Source of the DNA: Ptiloglossa arizonensis
Lineage: Eukaryota > Arthropoda > Insecta > Hymenoptera > Colletidae
Reading direction: 5' to 3'
Assembly (NCBI RefSeq): GCF_051014685.1
Contig: NC_135049.1
Span: 29,157,531 to 29,221,530 of the forward strand
DNA length: 64,000 nucleotides
Part shown: one piece after another, positions 25,126-35,800 of the stretch
How positions within the stretch are numbered: position 1 is the stretch's first letter
Layout: each line of letters starts with the position of its first letter
Notes under the pieces: generated by a model
Told to the model about the DNA's origin: nothing
Database searches by the model: none
What the model saw: the letters and a program-made list of their open reading frames with translations, nothing else
Position numbers and translations under genes: made by a program

Positions 25126-25164
25126 AGAAGAGGAAGAAGAAGAAGAAGAAGAAGAAGAAGAAGA
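25126..25164 (+). repeat. GAA microsatellite
   Basis: About 13 near-perfect AGA/GAA triplets, extended into a wider purine-rich stretch to about 25250. Produces poly-Ser/poly-Phe minus-strand ORFs that are not genes. Confidence 0.9.
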
Positions 25165-25430
25165 GAAACTGGTGGTGGTGGAGTAGGATGGGCAGAGGAT
25201 GAGCAAAAGGCGAAGAAGTAGAAAGAAGAGAAGGAGGGAGACCCGGAGGCGAGTAATGGCGCCTACACTCGGTGGCCGCGAAAGGTCGAAGAATATTCTG
25301 CTTCCGAGGAGCGCGATACACAAGCGCGAGGGGAATACGATGCAAGTAGCGGGGCGAGGGGAGGGTTACGTAGACCGAGGGGCCCCCGGTGGAAAATGCA
25401 TCGAGCCAAGAGCACGGGGGATACCGGTCT

Positions 25431-25473
25431 AGTGGTCGAGTGGTCGAGTGGTCGAGTGGTCGAGTGGTCGGTT
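25431..25473 (+). repeat. Short minisatellite, unit GTGGTCGA(GT), ~4-5 copies
   Basis: GTGGTCGAGTGGTCGAGTGG continued, a perfect 9-bp period over ~43 bp within unique DNA. Confidence 0.92.
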
Positions 25474-26499
25474 CTCTTCTTCCCTCGGTGGCTTTCCTTC
25501 CTCTAATGCGGTTAATTAAACAACCAGCAAAACGATATTCCTGGAACGAGATCGTAGTGGCAACGAACGAAATCAGAGGGTTTCGCCGTAGAGGGGTTGT
25601 AAACGCACGGATCGCTCGTCGAACCGGGACAGTTTTACGGCTACGACTTTTATGTTAATGCGCGGCGCTATAATGTTCGCGCGTACGATAAAACGCTACG
25701 CGGGCCCCCACGGTGGAAAATGTGTTCGTTAATTGCGGTTGTAACGTAAAGAACAGACTCGTCCCGGACGGATGAAATTCGAATACCGTATATAGATACA
25801 ATGGAATTCGAGATAGGCGGGAAAGTATGGGGGGACGATTACGCGCGTTCAATCCCGGAGTCGATCGAATTTTTAATATAATAGAAACTGACTGGGTGGT
25901 GAGAGATTTTTTAAACGTTCGTGGGAACGTTGTATGTTAGTATGTTCGTGGGAAAAATTTATCGTTCATTTCTACCGATAAATGTTCACTCGACGAGGAA
26001 GAAAATAAACAGTTTGTAAAAAGAAAATTGTTATCCAGAAGGAACATGGTTCGTGGATCTTGAGTTTTGAGCACTTCTTCGTTGCTCTTTGGCTCGCGAT
26101 AATATCGATCGCTTTAGAGACAATGTTCGATCAACGAGCGGAGGTCGGACATCCCATGAATACTAACATCCTTCGATAAACCCGACACCGATGATATTCC
26201 ATCAAGTTCAACGCCACTCTCGATATGCTTCGTTTCGTCCGGTATCGATTCACCAAGCGGATTCTTCGAAGCTGGTGGTACGGTTCAAGGACCCAGACCA
26301 CTCTAATATGTCGCCATTTTTAGCCTCCGTTCGTAATCGTGCCCTCGAGGTGTACCAGATAGTGCCCGATATAAGAACAACGACAAAGTAGGTAGCTTCG
26401 AGCCACCCTTTCGCTACTATGGACGAGCCATCGCGTCGCAAAAACGAAACGGCATCCTGCAAAAAGTGGTACGATATTTTTGCAAATATTAAGTGTAAA

Positions 26500-27640
26500 A
26501 ATAGTGTATGTTGCAAAAACATAATGCACTCTTTGTCGAGGAGACTTTTTCATTCCTATTTCAACCAATGACAAAATGGACTCTTTGGCTGGAATGTTTG
26601 GACGAAAAGTTTCATCCTTCGATATCTAAGGATGATTTGACCCTATTTTCAATTTTTGCTTTCTCTTTCATTATTGACAAAATATCTTATAAACGAACTT
26701 TTTGGTCCAAATATTCAGATAAAAAATTTCGTCTTTCGATATTTTATTTTATAAAAAAAAAGAGCTCTACTTTTAATTTTAACTTCCTCTTGCACCATTG
26801 ACAAAATATCTTATAAACGAACTCTTTGGTTAAAATATTCAGATTAAAAATGTCTTCTTTCGATGTCTCTATTTATACGAGATCAAAAAAGAGCCCTACT
26901 TTTAATTTTAAATTCCTCTTCCACCATTGACAAAATATCTTGCAAACGAAATCTTTGGTCCAAATGTTCAGATCAAAAATTTCGTCTTTCGATATTTTAT
27001 TTTATAAAAAAAAAGGGCCCTACTTTCAATTTTAATTTCTTCTTCCACCATTGACAAAATACCTTACAACGAACTTTTTGATCCAAATACTCAGAAAAAA
27101 AGTTTAGTCTATTCCGATATCTCGTTTTATACCAAAAAAGGGGCCCTACTTTCAATTTTAATTTCTTCTTCCACCATTGACAAAATACCTTACAAACGAA
27201 CTCTTTGGTTAAAATATTCAGAATAAAAATTTCGTCTTTCGATATTTCGTTTTGTAAAAAAAAAGGGCCCTACTTCTAATTTTAACTTCCTCTTCCACCA
27301 TTAACAAAACACCTTACAAACAAACTTCTTGATCCAAATACTCAAAAAAAAAGAAGTCTAGTCTTCCTATATCTCATTTTATACCAAAAAAAGGGGCCCT
27401 ACTTTCAATTCTAATTTCTTCTCCCACCATTGACAAAATACCTTACAAACGAACTTTTTGATCCAAATATTCAAAAAAAAGAAGTCTAGTCTTCCTATAT
27501 CTCATTTTATACCAAAAAAAGGGGCCCTACTTTCAATTTTAATTTCTTCTCCCACCATCGACAAAATACCTTACAAACGAACATTTCCGCCCAAAAATTC
27601 CGATACAAAATTTCCAATCTCGTCCACGATTCGCCCACAC
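26500..27640. repeat. Tandem repeat, unit ~126 bp, ~9 copies
   Basis: ATTGACAAAATA(T/C)CTTA at about 26567, 26795, 26924, 27046, 27174, 27427 and variants between; units also carry CGAACTTTTTGGTCCAAATA, TTTCGTCTTTCGATATTT and AAAAAAGGGCCCTACTTTCA. A homopolymer A run precedes GGGCCCTAC in most units. Confidence 0.88.
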
Positions 27641-29174
27641 CTCGCTACAGCGTCCACGTCGACTAAAGAACCGATCGATCCTAATTCGCGGCAATCGAAT
27701 AGATTCCTGGTAGTTTTTCGTGCGCGAAAACCACGCACCGGGGTGTAGCCATCGGTAGGTTTCTCGTGCGCGGGAACGATCGACGTGGTAGGACGCAGAG
27801 GCGCTTATAAATTACAAGGCGAATCCTTCGGGAATTAACGATTCGATCCGGACGATGCGGTCTAATGTACACGGACGTTCCTCGCCTTCCACGGCGCGGA
27901 ATGATACCTGCGGGCATACGATGGGGAGAAGGTCGCGGGGTGTACTCGTTCGTGACCAGAAAAAAATTCCTCGAAGGGAAAACCTGGAGAAGAACGGAGA
28001 AAGATCGGAGCCGACGCGCGCAACCATGAGTGCTCGCACACTCGACGGAGCGCACGCCGGTGGATACACTCTCTCCTCCTTTCTCTCTCGTATGCAACGT
28101 CGATGTGTGAGAGAGATAGAGATAGAGAAAGATAAAGAAAGAGAGAGAGAGAGAACAGAAAGAGAGAGAGAGAGAGAGAGAGAGGGGAGAGAGAGAGAAC
28201 AGAAAGAGAAAAAGAGAGATAGATAGAGATAGATAGAGATAGAGAGAAAAAGAGAGAGAAGAGAGAGAGAGAAGGCGCGAGTGGCGTCTGAGGAACGAAG
28301 GATGCCTATAATCGGCAATGGACGACCGCGCCTCGCCACTTTCGCGTTGCTTGACGTGGATACCGGTCTAACCGATCGACCGGTTAATCATCGTCGTCTT
28401 CTCGTGGATTCTATCTCACGCGCGCGGGCGCGCGCGAACGAGGAGCGCGCGCTCGTATTTATTATACGGTAGCGGGGAGCGCTGGAGATTTCGTAGCGGG
28501 CCCAGGGAACCGGGCCCAGGGGCCCGCGCGGTAATTCAATTAACTCGAGGGATAATCGTCCCGGCGCTAATGGGCGTCTTCCAAGCGTCTTCTTACACCG
28601 TACGTATCCAGGGATGTGCCCGCACGAACGTACAGGAAATCGGAGAAACGATGCAAAAAATTGATCCACGCTAAGGAGGAAGAAAAAACAACTAAACAAA
28701 TCGATTCGAGTTTCGCGTCGAGGAACGGAATTAATTACCTACTCTGCGCATCCTTTGCCCGTGATTCGTAACACGTGTGATTCCGTGACCGTTGGACGAG
28801 AATCGAGGAGAAACAACCAGGTAGATCGATTTTAGAAAGATTCTTTGTAGAATTCTTGTTCTTGGGTCGTTTGTTTCTCGCGATGTAGGCTAAGAGTTTG
28901 TGAAACGATATAAAAAATTCATCCATGGGGAAACAATTGATAGCTACGAACAAAGAAGAGCGTTAATTGCTAACATCTACCTGTGATTCGAAACACGGAA
29001 GATTCGGTAATTGTTGTCTAAGGTTTGACCCCTTGCTACTTGCTCGATCTTCGTTCGAATGAAGGTAGATAGGTATTGGAAGAAGCGTTGAGAATACAGA
29101 AGATTCAATATTATGATCGGTCGATGTTGCGTTTATTCTTGCGGGTATAATTAGTTTAAAAATCTACCGTCCTT
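27641..29174. other. Unique CpG-rich DNA around a GA microsatellite
   Basis: GC-rich part at 28400-28530 includes alternating CGCG runs (ACGCGCGCGGGCGCGCGCGA) and GGGCCC words. Overlapping ORFs are compositional; no gene recognised. Confidence 0.45.
28105..28276 (+). repeat. GA-rich microsatellite, ~170 bp
   Basis: Interrupted (GA)n with GATAGA and GAAA variants on the plus strand. Multiple GAGAG words would bind a GAGA-factor-type protein if one is present; that role is inference only. Confidence 0.9.
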
Positions 29175-29754
29175 TTAACTCTTTGCACTCGAGGCTTCTT
29201 TGTTACCAGGAACCAATGCCTCGAAAAAATTCTTTAAGTGGTAAAATTAATTTAGAATGGAATATTTTTATATATTTTGCGTATGTGCGTTCACACTCTA
29301 CAGAAATGTTATATTTAAATTCCAATTTGAATTCTAAACACTTTGCACTCGAGGCTTCTTTGCTACTAGGAACCAATGCCTCGAAAAAATTCTTTAAGTG
29401 GTAAAATTAATTTAGAATGGAATATTTTTATATATTTTGCGTACGTGCGTTCACACTCTACAGAAATGTTATATTTAAATTCCAATTTAAATTTCAAACC
29501 CTTTGCACTCGAGGCTTCTTTGCTACTAGGAACCAATGCCTCGAAAAAATTCTTTAAGTGGTAAAATTAATTTGGAATGGAATATTTTTATATATTTTGC
29601 GTACGTACGTTTACACTCTACAAAAACGTAATATTTAAATTCCAATTTGAATTTCAAACCACGAAGTTCTCCCGGTTCAGAAATAGTACACTAAATTAGT
29701 AAAATTCGAAGTAGAAATTCGATCGAGGATCTCCTTTCGAGTTCAAAGGGTTAA
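29175..29754. mobile_element. piggyBac-like non-autonomous element with three 160-bp internal repeats
   Basis: A 580-bp block bounded by TTAA at both ends. The left terminus CTCTTTGCACTCGAGG and the right terminus read inward (CCCTTTGAACTCGAAAGG) match at about 13 of 16 positions, and TTAA plus CCCTTT-type ends are the hallmark of piggyBac insertions. Inside, a unit starting CTTTGCACTCGAGGCTTCTT repeats at 29181, 29341 and 29501, exactly 160 bp apart and nearly identical, so the left terminus is itself amplified. No transposase. The family assignment is inferred from termini. Confidence 0.6.
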
Positions 29755-29851
29755 TCCTTTGCCTACGGAAGACTTTCATGCAAAACTCGCTCTCTGCACG
29801 AAAAATCTTCTCGTAGACGAATTAAGTGGCCTTTCGAGTCCAAAGGGTTAA
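29751..29851. mobile_element. Second short TTAA-bounded piggyBac-like block
   Basis: Shares the TTAA at 29751 with the previous element and ends at TTAA 29848-29851. Left end TCCTTTGCCTACGGAAGAC, right end read inward CCCTTTGGACTCGAAAGG. A further terminus-like word (CTCGAGTGCAAGG) stands at about 29882-29894 without a TTAA, suggesting a third, decayed piece. Confidence 0.45.
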
Positions 29852-29919
29852 AGAGAACAACTTTTGGGACTGATCGATTCCTCGAGTGCAAGGATCGAGA
29901 AAGAAAAAATTTAGAAACA

Positions 29920-30052
29920 TATTGTACTGTTTGGAAAATCATTCCATTTTTTTTGTGAAAATGAAACACGATTTTTTAGAGCGTACAAACATTTTACCAA
30001 ATTAAATATTCTCCATTTTGTAAAACGAAACGACTTTCCAAACAACCCAATA
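29920..30052 (+). mobile_element. Mariner-type MITE, copy 6
   Basis: Full-length copy with core GTGAAAATGAAACACGATTT and right end GACTTTCCAAACAACCCAAT; the left TIR has diverged (TGTACTGTTTGGAAAATCAT). TA flanks. It lies directly beside the piggyBac-like blocks. Confidence 0.75.
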
Positions 30053-30228
30053 TTTGAACGACTCCATTATGTACAGTTCTGTAAGAAACTCTTCAAACGA
30101 GAACAAAGTTTCACTATCCAAATGAACAAGTTTACACGTTACATAACATTATTTATTCCCAAGAAAACTCAACATTATCGATAATCTTTCAAACAGTACC
30201 CTACATATTTTTCCATTTAAAAGAAAAC

Positions 30229-30365
30229 ATTGAATCGTTCGGAAAGTCACTTCGTTTTTTTTTTCAGTAAAAATAAAACACGATTTTTTCAAAGCGTACA
30301 AACACTTCATCAAATTATACGTTCTCGATTTCGTAAAACGGAACGATTCTCCGAGCAATCCAATA
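30229..30365 (+). mobile_element. Mariner-type MITE, copy 7
   Basis: Left TGAATCGTTCGGAAAGTCAC, core CAGTAAAAATAAAACACGAT, right end GATTCTCCGAGCAATCCAAT. Somewhat diverged but full length, 177 bp from copy 6 in the same orientation. Confidence 0.72.
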
Positions 30366-30616
30366 CCTCCCGTACGTCTTCGTGTTCCCTTAACGTCGAC
30401 CTCTCGTCGACTCTGTGCGCGATTTTCATCGATAATCGTTTCACATACGGATCGTTATCCGGGGAGAACAAGGTCGGGACACAATAAACCGTGGCAGGCA
30501 TCGTAACGCATCGTACTCCCTCGTTTATTGCTATAACTTTCCCATCGCGTGTCGATTAATTAACCATTCTTCGGTACGTCCGTATAATTTCGCTTATCCG
30601 TCGAGTATCCGAGCAC

Positions 30617-30896
30617 CTAGGTCGTTCTCGAAGATCCGTTTAGAAAAAGAAGAAAAAAAAAGAAGAATCAAGGATCGTCGAAGGTCGCGGGCCACAGGGA
30701 CGCCACTTCCGACCATTTCTCCGTACCCTTCTCCAGCCAGAGGAAACTACCGGGGTGTATATCGTTCGAACGTTTCAATTTTTTCCCTCCTACCCCCCAC
30801 CGCTTTGGTTCTAACCCAGACGAACGAAGAGTTACACCTCGGTCGTTGCAATCGCGTTGCACCGATCTCAGCCGTGCCCTCGCATTTGTAACAGAG
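30617..30896 (+). repeat. 280-bp direct duplication, left copy
   Basis: From CTAGGTCGTTCTCGAAGATC to CGCATTTGTAACAGAG; repeated at 31805-32084 with the same length and no net indel (offset 1188 at both ends), differing at a modest number of single bases. Together the two copies bracket the palindromic array. Confidence 0.92.
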
Positions 30897-31804
30897 TCTA
30901 CTTCAATGTAGAACAGCACTGTTCAAGAAGTTTTATCGAACGACAAGTGTGGAACAGTACTCTTCAATGTAGAACAGTCAAACTTGATGAACAGTACAAT
31001 ATTGAACAGTCAATGTAAAACAGTACTGTTCAAACTTATTGATCAGTACTGTTCTACATTGAACGGTAGTGTTGGATAAGTCTTATCGAACGACAAATGT
31101 AGAACAGTACTCTTCAATGTAGAACAGTCAAACTTATTGAACAGTACTACACTGAACGGTACTGTTCTACATTGAACAGTACTATTCTATATTGAAAGGT
31201 ACTGTTCGATCAGTCTTATTGAACGACAAATGTAGAACAATACTCTTCAATGTAGAACAGACAAACTTTTTGAACAGTACAACATTGAACAGTCAATGTA
31301 CAACAGTACTGTTCAAACTTATTGATCAGTACTACATTGATCAGTACTGTTCTACATTGAACGGTAGTGTTGGATAAGTCTTATCGAACGACAAATGTAG
31401 AACAGTACTCTTCAATGTAGAACAGTCAAACTTATTGAACAGTACTACACTGAACGGTACTGTTCTACATTGAACAGTACTGTTCTATATTGAACGGTAC
31501 TGTTCTACATTGAACAGTACTATTCTATATTGAAAGGTACTGTTCGATCAGCCTTATCGAACGACAAATGTAGAACAATACTCTTCAATGTAGAACAGAC
31601 AAACTTATTGAACAGTACAATATTGAACAGTCAATGTAGAACAGTACTGTTCAAACTTATTGAACAGTTCTATATTGAACAATACTGTTCTACATTGAAC
31701 TGTTCTACATTGAACAGTTCTACATTAAACAATACTGTTTTGCATTGAACAGTTCTACATTGAAAAATACTGTTCTACATTGAACAGTCCAACATTGAAC
31801 AGTT
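30897..31804. repeat. Palindromic satellite array 1 (GAACAGTACTGTTC), ~908 bp
   Basis: Dense tandem array of ~20-bp monomers built from the perfect palindrome GAACAGTACTGTTC joined by TACATT or its complement AATGTA, so monomers occur in both orientations. A longer marker, TTATCGAACGACAAATGTAG (variants), recurs at about 30930, 31080, 31217, 31380 and 31555, marking a higher-order unit of ~140-175 bp. No ORF of interest. Confidence 0.92.
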
Positions 31805-32084
31805 CTAGGTCGTTCTCGAAGATCCATTTAGAAGAAGAAGAAAAAAAAAGAAGAATCAAGGATCGTCGAAGGTCGCGGGACCCAGGGACGCCACTTCCGA
31901 CCATTTCTCCGTACCAGTCTCAAGCCAGAGGAAACTACCGGGGTGTATATCGTTCGAACGTTTCAATTTTTTCCCTCCTAACCCCCACTTCTTTGGTTCT
32001 AACCCAGACGAACGAAGAGTTACGCCTCGGTCGTTGCAATCGCGTTGCACCGATCTCAGCCGTGCCCTCGCATTTGTAACAGAG
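31805..32084 (+). repeat. 280-bp direct duplication, right copy
   Basis: Second copy of 30617-30896, same orientation and equal length. Its right flank (AGCAGCGCGCGGCTGAG) is unique, while its left flank is the palindromic array. Confidence 0.92.
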
Positions 32085-32470
32085 AAGCAGCGCGCGGCTG
32101 AGTTGCAATTGGGCCGAGGAAACCGCCGCGGGGATGCATAATTGAATGAACTCCGAGTTAAATATTACTTGCGAAACTCATAAATATGCAGAGATTGCAT
32201 ACACGGTGGACGAAGCCGGAGCGGGATCCCCTGTTCCCGAGAACTTTTCATCTTCGAGAGCGAGCCGGTAAAAATCGTGGGGCACGAGCAACGTGAGCCC
32301 GTTAGCGAGAACGATCGACCCCCATCGCGGAAACTCGTATCTTTCTGGACATTGGTCAGTGTACGTGCGCATAACCCATCGAATTCGATCCCTGTGTATT
32401 TGAAGACCTCGTGATCTTGCGTGAAAGTCTTTCATGGGCGAAGGATCAACCTTCTGGACTCGAAAGGAGA
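32085..32470. other. Unique CpG-rich DNA
   Basis: Contains a 129-codon minus ORF (32178-32567) with no recognised domain that runs into the neighbouring repeat block. No gene called. Confidence 0.45.
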
Positions 32471-32710
32471 CACTTTTCGTCTGTTTTGCGTGATATAACG
32501 GGCGGTGTTTAGAACATTTAGGACACGCTGATTCTAATTTTGTAACAAACGATCGAAATGAAACCATCTCTGATGGAAATTATTCTCAAAAATCACAAAC
32601 GACAGAAAGAAAATTGACATCGAAATTGTCCTCTAAAGTCACAAAACAATCAAATATAAACATTTTACAAAGCATACTTTCCAATACTCCGAATCGTTCG
32701 AAGTTTAACG
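32471..32710. repeat. Block A, copy 1 (relative of 35340-35800)
   Basis: TTCTAATTTTGTAACAAACG, ATCGAAATGAAACCATCTC, ATTATTCTCAAAAATCACAA, TGTCCTCTAAAGTC and AATACTCCGAATCGTTCGAA appear in this order here and again in the block at 35340-35800, where the central ~45-bp piece is amplified. Confidence 0.8.
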
Positions 32711-33330
32711 TTTAGAGGACCGGTCTTTCTGGAGAATGAATCTTTCAGATTTTGTTACGGAAACTTGTACAGGAAGTGTATGTGTTTTATTCTATATCTT
32801 GAAAACTTGTGCGCAAAGTTTGAGTTTTGATTTAAATACTAGAAACTATGCCCAAGATTCTAGAGTTTAAAGTTTTGTACCGAAAACTTGTACACAAAAT
32901 TGGAGTTTTCGATTTTATATCTAAAACTTGTGTGCAATGTTTGAGTTTTTGATTTAAATACCAAATACTATGCCCAAGGTTCTAGAGTGTAAAGTTTTAT
33001 ACCGAAAAGTTGTACACAAAATTAGAGTTTTCGATTTTATATCTAAAACTTGTATGCAAAGTTCGAGTTTTTGATTTTATACCGAAAACTTGTACACAAA
33101 ATTGGAGTTTTCGATTTTATATCTAAAACTTGTGTGCAAAGTTCGAGTTTTTGATTTTATACCGAAAACTTGTACGCAAAGTTAGAGTTTTAGAATTTTA
33201 TACGTAAAAGTTATGCACAAAGTTGTAAAGTGTAAAATTTTACACCGAGAACTTGTACATGAAACTTACAGAGTTTTAGATTTCTCTATGAAAAAGTTAT
33301 GCAGAATTTCTACTTCGAATTCTATTGATT
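32711..33330. repeat. Block B, copy 1: ~40-bp tandem units
   Basis: Opens with AGAGGACCGGTCTTTCTG and AGAATGAATCTTTCAGATTT, then ~40-bp units around ATATCTAAAACTTGTGTGCA, AAGTTTGAGTTTTTGATTTT and CCGAAAACTTGTACACAAAA, about 14 copies. Confidence 0.85.
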
Positions 33331-34589
33331 CAGTGTACTATTTCCGACCCGGGAAAATTTGCAGAATTTCCCTTCATCGGGAAAATCTATTTCCTTGGTG
33401 GTTTGGAATTGAAATTGGACATTTATATATCACGTGGACCTCGTGACCGAACCAAGACCTCGCGACGATCCCGTGTAACGATCTCGGGACGCATTCGCAG
33501 AGATCGAGAAAACGCGGTGAAACGTTAGCTCGCTGGCGCGTAGATCCACAGGATCGAGTTGCTCCTCGGCAGGAAAGAATCCGGAAACCGACGAAAAAAA
33601 GGAGAGCACGAAGTAACGAGCCGGAGACACGCGACGGAAGATCGTTGGTCGAGACCGTAGGACTTGATACGCGCTTCCTTAATTATCGAGAGATGTTCGT
33701 ACACGCTTGTGTGTACGCGTACAAGGTGTGTCTCGTTTCGTATTATCTCGATTCACGTTCGATATTACGCGTACGGTCGGTTAACGTGGTATCAATATAT
33801 TTTTTTGTTTTTAAAAGAAACGCAAAATACCCGGCTAGAGGTAACCCGAGCTTACGAGAACCTATTAAACTCGTACGAGTCGGAGAATAATTATAGTTCG
33901 AGTGATACTTTAATTCGAACATTGCCGAGAGATCGTCGCGCTGTTGCGTCAACTTCGTTTAGAGAGAAAGTAAGGGTTCCATAGAGTAGTGTGTACACGA
34001 AGAGGTAAGTATCGGGTGGAACACCCTGTATACTTAACGAAGGATCTAGATTTCCCACCGGCTGCTTCCTATAATTGTCGCTAATCTTACACGTTGTTAT
34101 CCGGTACATTTTTTCACGCGAGAAGCAATTGTAGTGTTGTTCCTTTTTTTTCTTTTATTAAGGAAAGATTTTCGTCGAGTTTCTCGGGTGTTACCAGCGC
34201 GGTGAATAATTAAACGTTGACCAAGGACAGTGCTGCATCGTTTGTGAATTATTTCCAAGAGAAACGGTACACATTGCGATACACATTTCGTTGCGCAACC
34301 ACTTGTCAACGCGGAGTTCAAACGAGGTCGCGAATAATGGACGACAAAATTCCTGGCGTGAGCCTCTTTCGTGCGGTACCGGCTATTTACGAACAATACC
34401 GCGGATCCTGCACGGAACCTGATTTAACTAGGAAATAGCTCCAGGTGCCTGTTATTCTGGTCTCGATTCCTCCTTCGCACACTCGAGAAGAAGCAGCTTC
34501 GAGATGAAAACACCGAGAGATACCGTTGCAAGAGAATTTCTAGTTTGGATTGTCCCTTTTCGTCTGTTCCGTATGATTTAACGGGCGTA
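33331..34589. other. Unique CpG-bearing DNA between the B blocks
   Basis: Two good plus-strand splice-donor strings (AGAGAAAGTAAGGG at about 33965 and CGAAGAGGTAAGTATC at about 33999) and the word GGAACACCCTGTATAC (about 34019). ORFs on both strands overlap without coding character; no gene called. Confidence 0.4.
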
Positions 34590-35335
34590 GTTTATTATTT
34601 AGAGGACCGGTCTTTCTGAGAATGAATCTTTTAGATTTTGGAACGAAAAGTTGTACAGGAAGTTTGAGTTTTTGAGTTTTTATCTTGGAAACTTGTATGC
34701 AAAGTGAGTTTTTGATTTTATATCTGAAACTTGTGTGCAAAGTTTGAGTTTTTGATTTTATATCTGAAACTTGTATGCAAAGTTTGAGTTTTTGATTTTA
34801 TATCTGAAACTTGTGTGCAAAGTTTGAGTTTTTGATTTTATATCTAAAACTTGTGTGCAAAGTGAGTTTTTGATTTTATATCTGAAACTTGTGTGCAAAG
34901 TTTGAGTTTTTGATTTTATACCAAAAACTATGCCCAAGGTTCTAGAATTTAAAGTTTCATATCGAAAATTTGTACACAAAGTTAGAGTTTTAGATTTTTA
35001 TACGAAAAAGTTATGCACAAAGTTATAAAATGTAAATTTGTACACCGAAAACTTGTACATAAAATTACAGTTTTAGATTTTTATACGAGAAACTTATGCA
35101 CAAAGTTGTAAAGTTTAAAATTTTATACTGAAAAGTGATATATAAAATTACAGAGTTTTAAATTTTATACTGAAAAGGTTATGCACAAAGTTATAAAGTT
35201 TACACCGAATTTTACACCGAAAACTGGTACATAAAATTACAGAGTTTTAGATTTTTATATGAAAAAATTACTCACAAAGTTATAAAATTTAAAATTTTAT
35301 ACCGAAAACTAATGCAAAAAGTTATCCTACACCTA
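34590..35335. repeat. Block B, copy 2: ~40-bp tandem units
   Basis: Opens with TTTAGAGGACCGGTCTTTCT and AGAATGAATCTTTTAGATTT as in copy 1, then about 17 units around TTTTATATCTGAAACTTGTG and TGCAAAGTTTGAGTTTTTGA, decaying rightwards into ATGCACAAAGTTATAAA-type units. Confidence 0.85.
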
Positions 35336-35800
35336 GTGTCTAAACAGAAGCACATTTAGAACACTTTAATTCTAATTTTGTAACAAACGATCGAAATGAA
35401 AACATCTTCGATCGAAATGAAACCATTTTCGAACGAAATTATTCTCAAAAATCACAAACGATAGAAATGAAACCATCTCCGATCGAAATTATTCTCAAAA
35501 CTCACAATCGATAGAAATGAAACCATCTTCGATCGAAATGAAACCATCTTCGATCGAAATTATTCTCAAAACTCACAAACGATAAAAATAAAACCATCTC
35601 CGATCGAAATTATTCTCAAAAGTCACAAACGACAGAAATAAAACCATCTCCGATCGAAATTATTCTCAAAAATCACAAACGACAGAAATAAAACCATCTC
35701 CCATCGAAAATGTCCTCTAAAGTCCCAAAAAAAAGAAATGTAAAAATTTTTCCAAATCATATTTTCCGATACTCCGAATCGTTCGAACTTGCAACGTATC
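35336..35800. repeat. Block A, copy 2, with amplified centre
   Basis: Begins AACAGAAGCACATTTAGAAC and TTCTAATTTTGTAACAAACG; the element CCATCTCCGATCGAAATTAT with CTCAAAA(C/A)TCACAAACGA is repeated about 6 times; ends GATACTCCGAATCGTTCGAA. Confidence 0.82.

Larger units (their letters stand above)
24911..26499. other. Unique CpG-rich DNA with two simple repeats
   Basis: Encloses the GAA run and the TGGTCGAG minisatellite listed separately. The rest is unique; no gene recognised. Confidence 0.45.

Noticed and set aside
24875..25345. Minus-strand ORFs with poly-Ser or poly-Phe
   Set aside because: Produced by the GAA microsatellite and the purine-rich flank.
27812..28339. 175-codon Ser/Leu-rich minus ORF and 123-codon Arg/Glu-rich plus ORF
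   Set aside because: Both read the GA microsatellite in opposite directions; no independent coding evidence.
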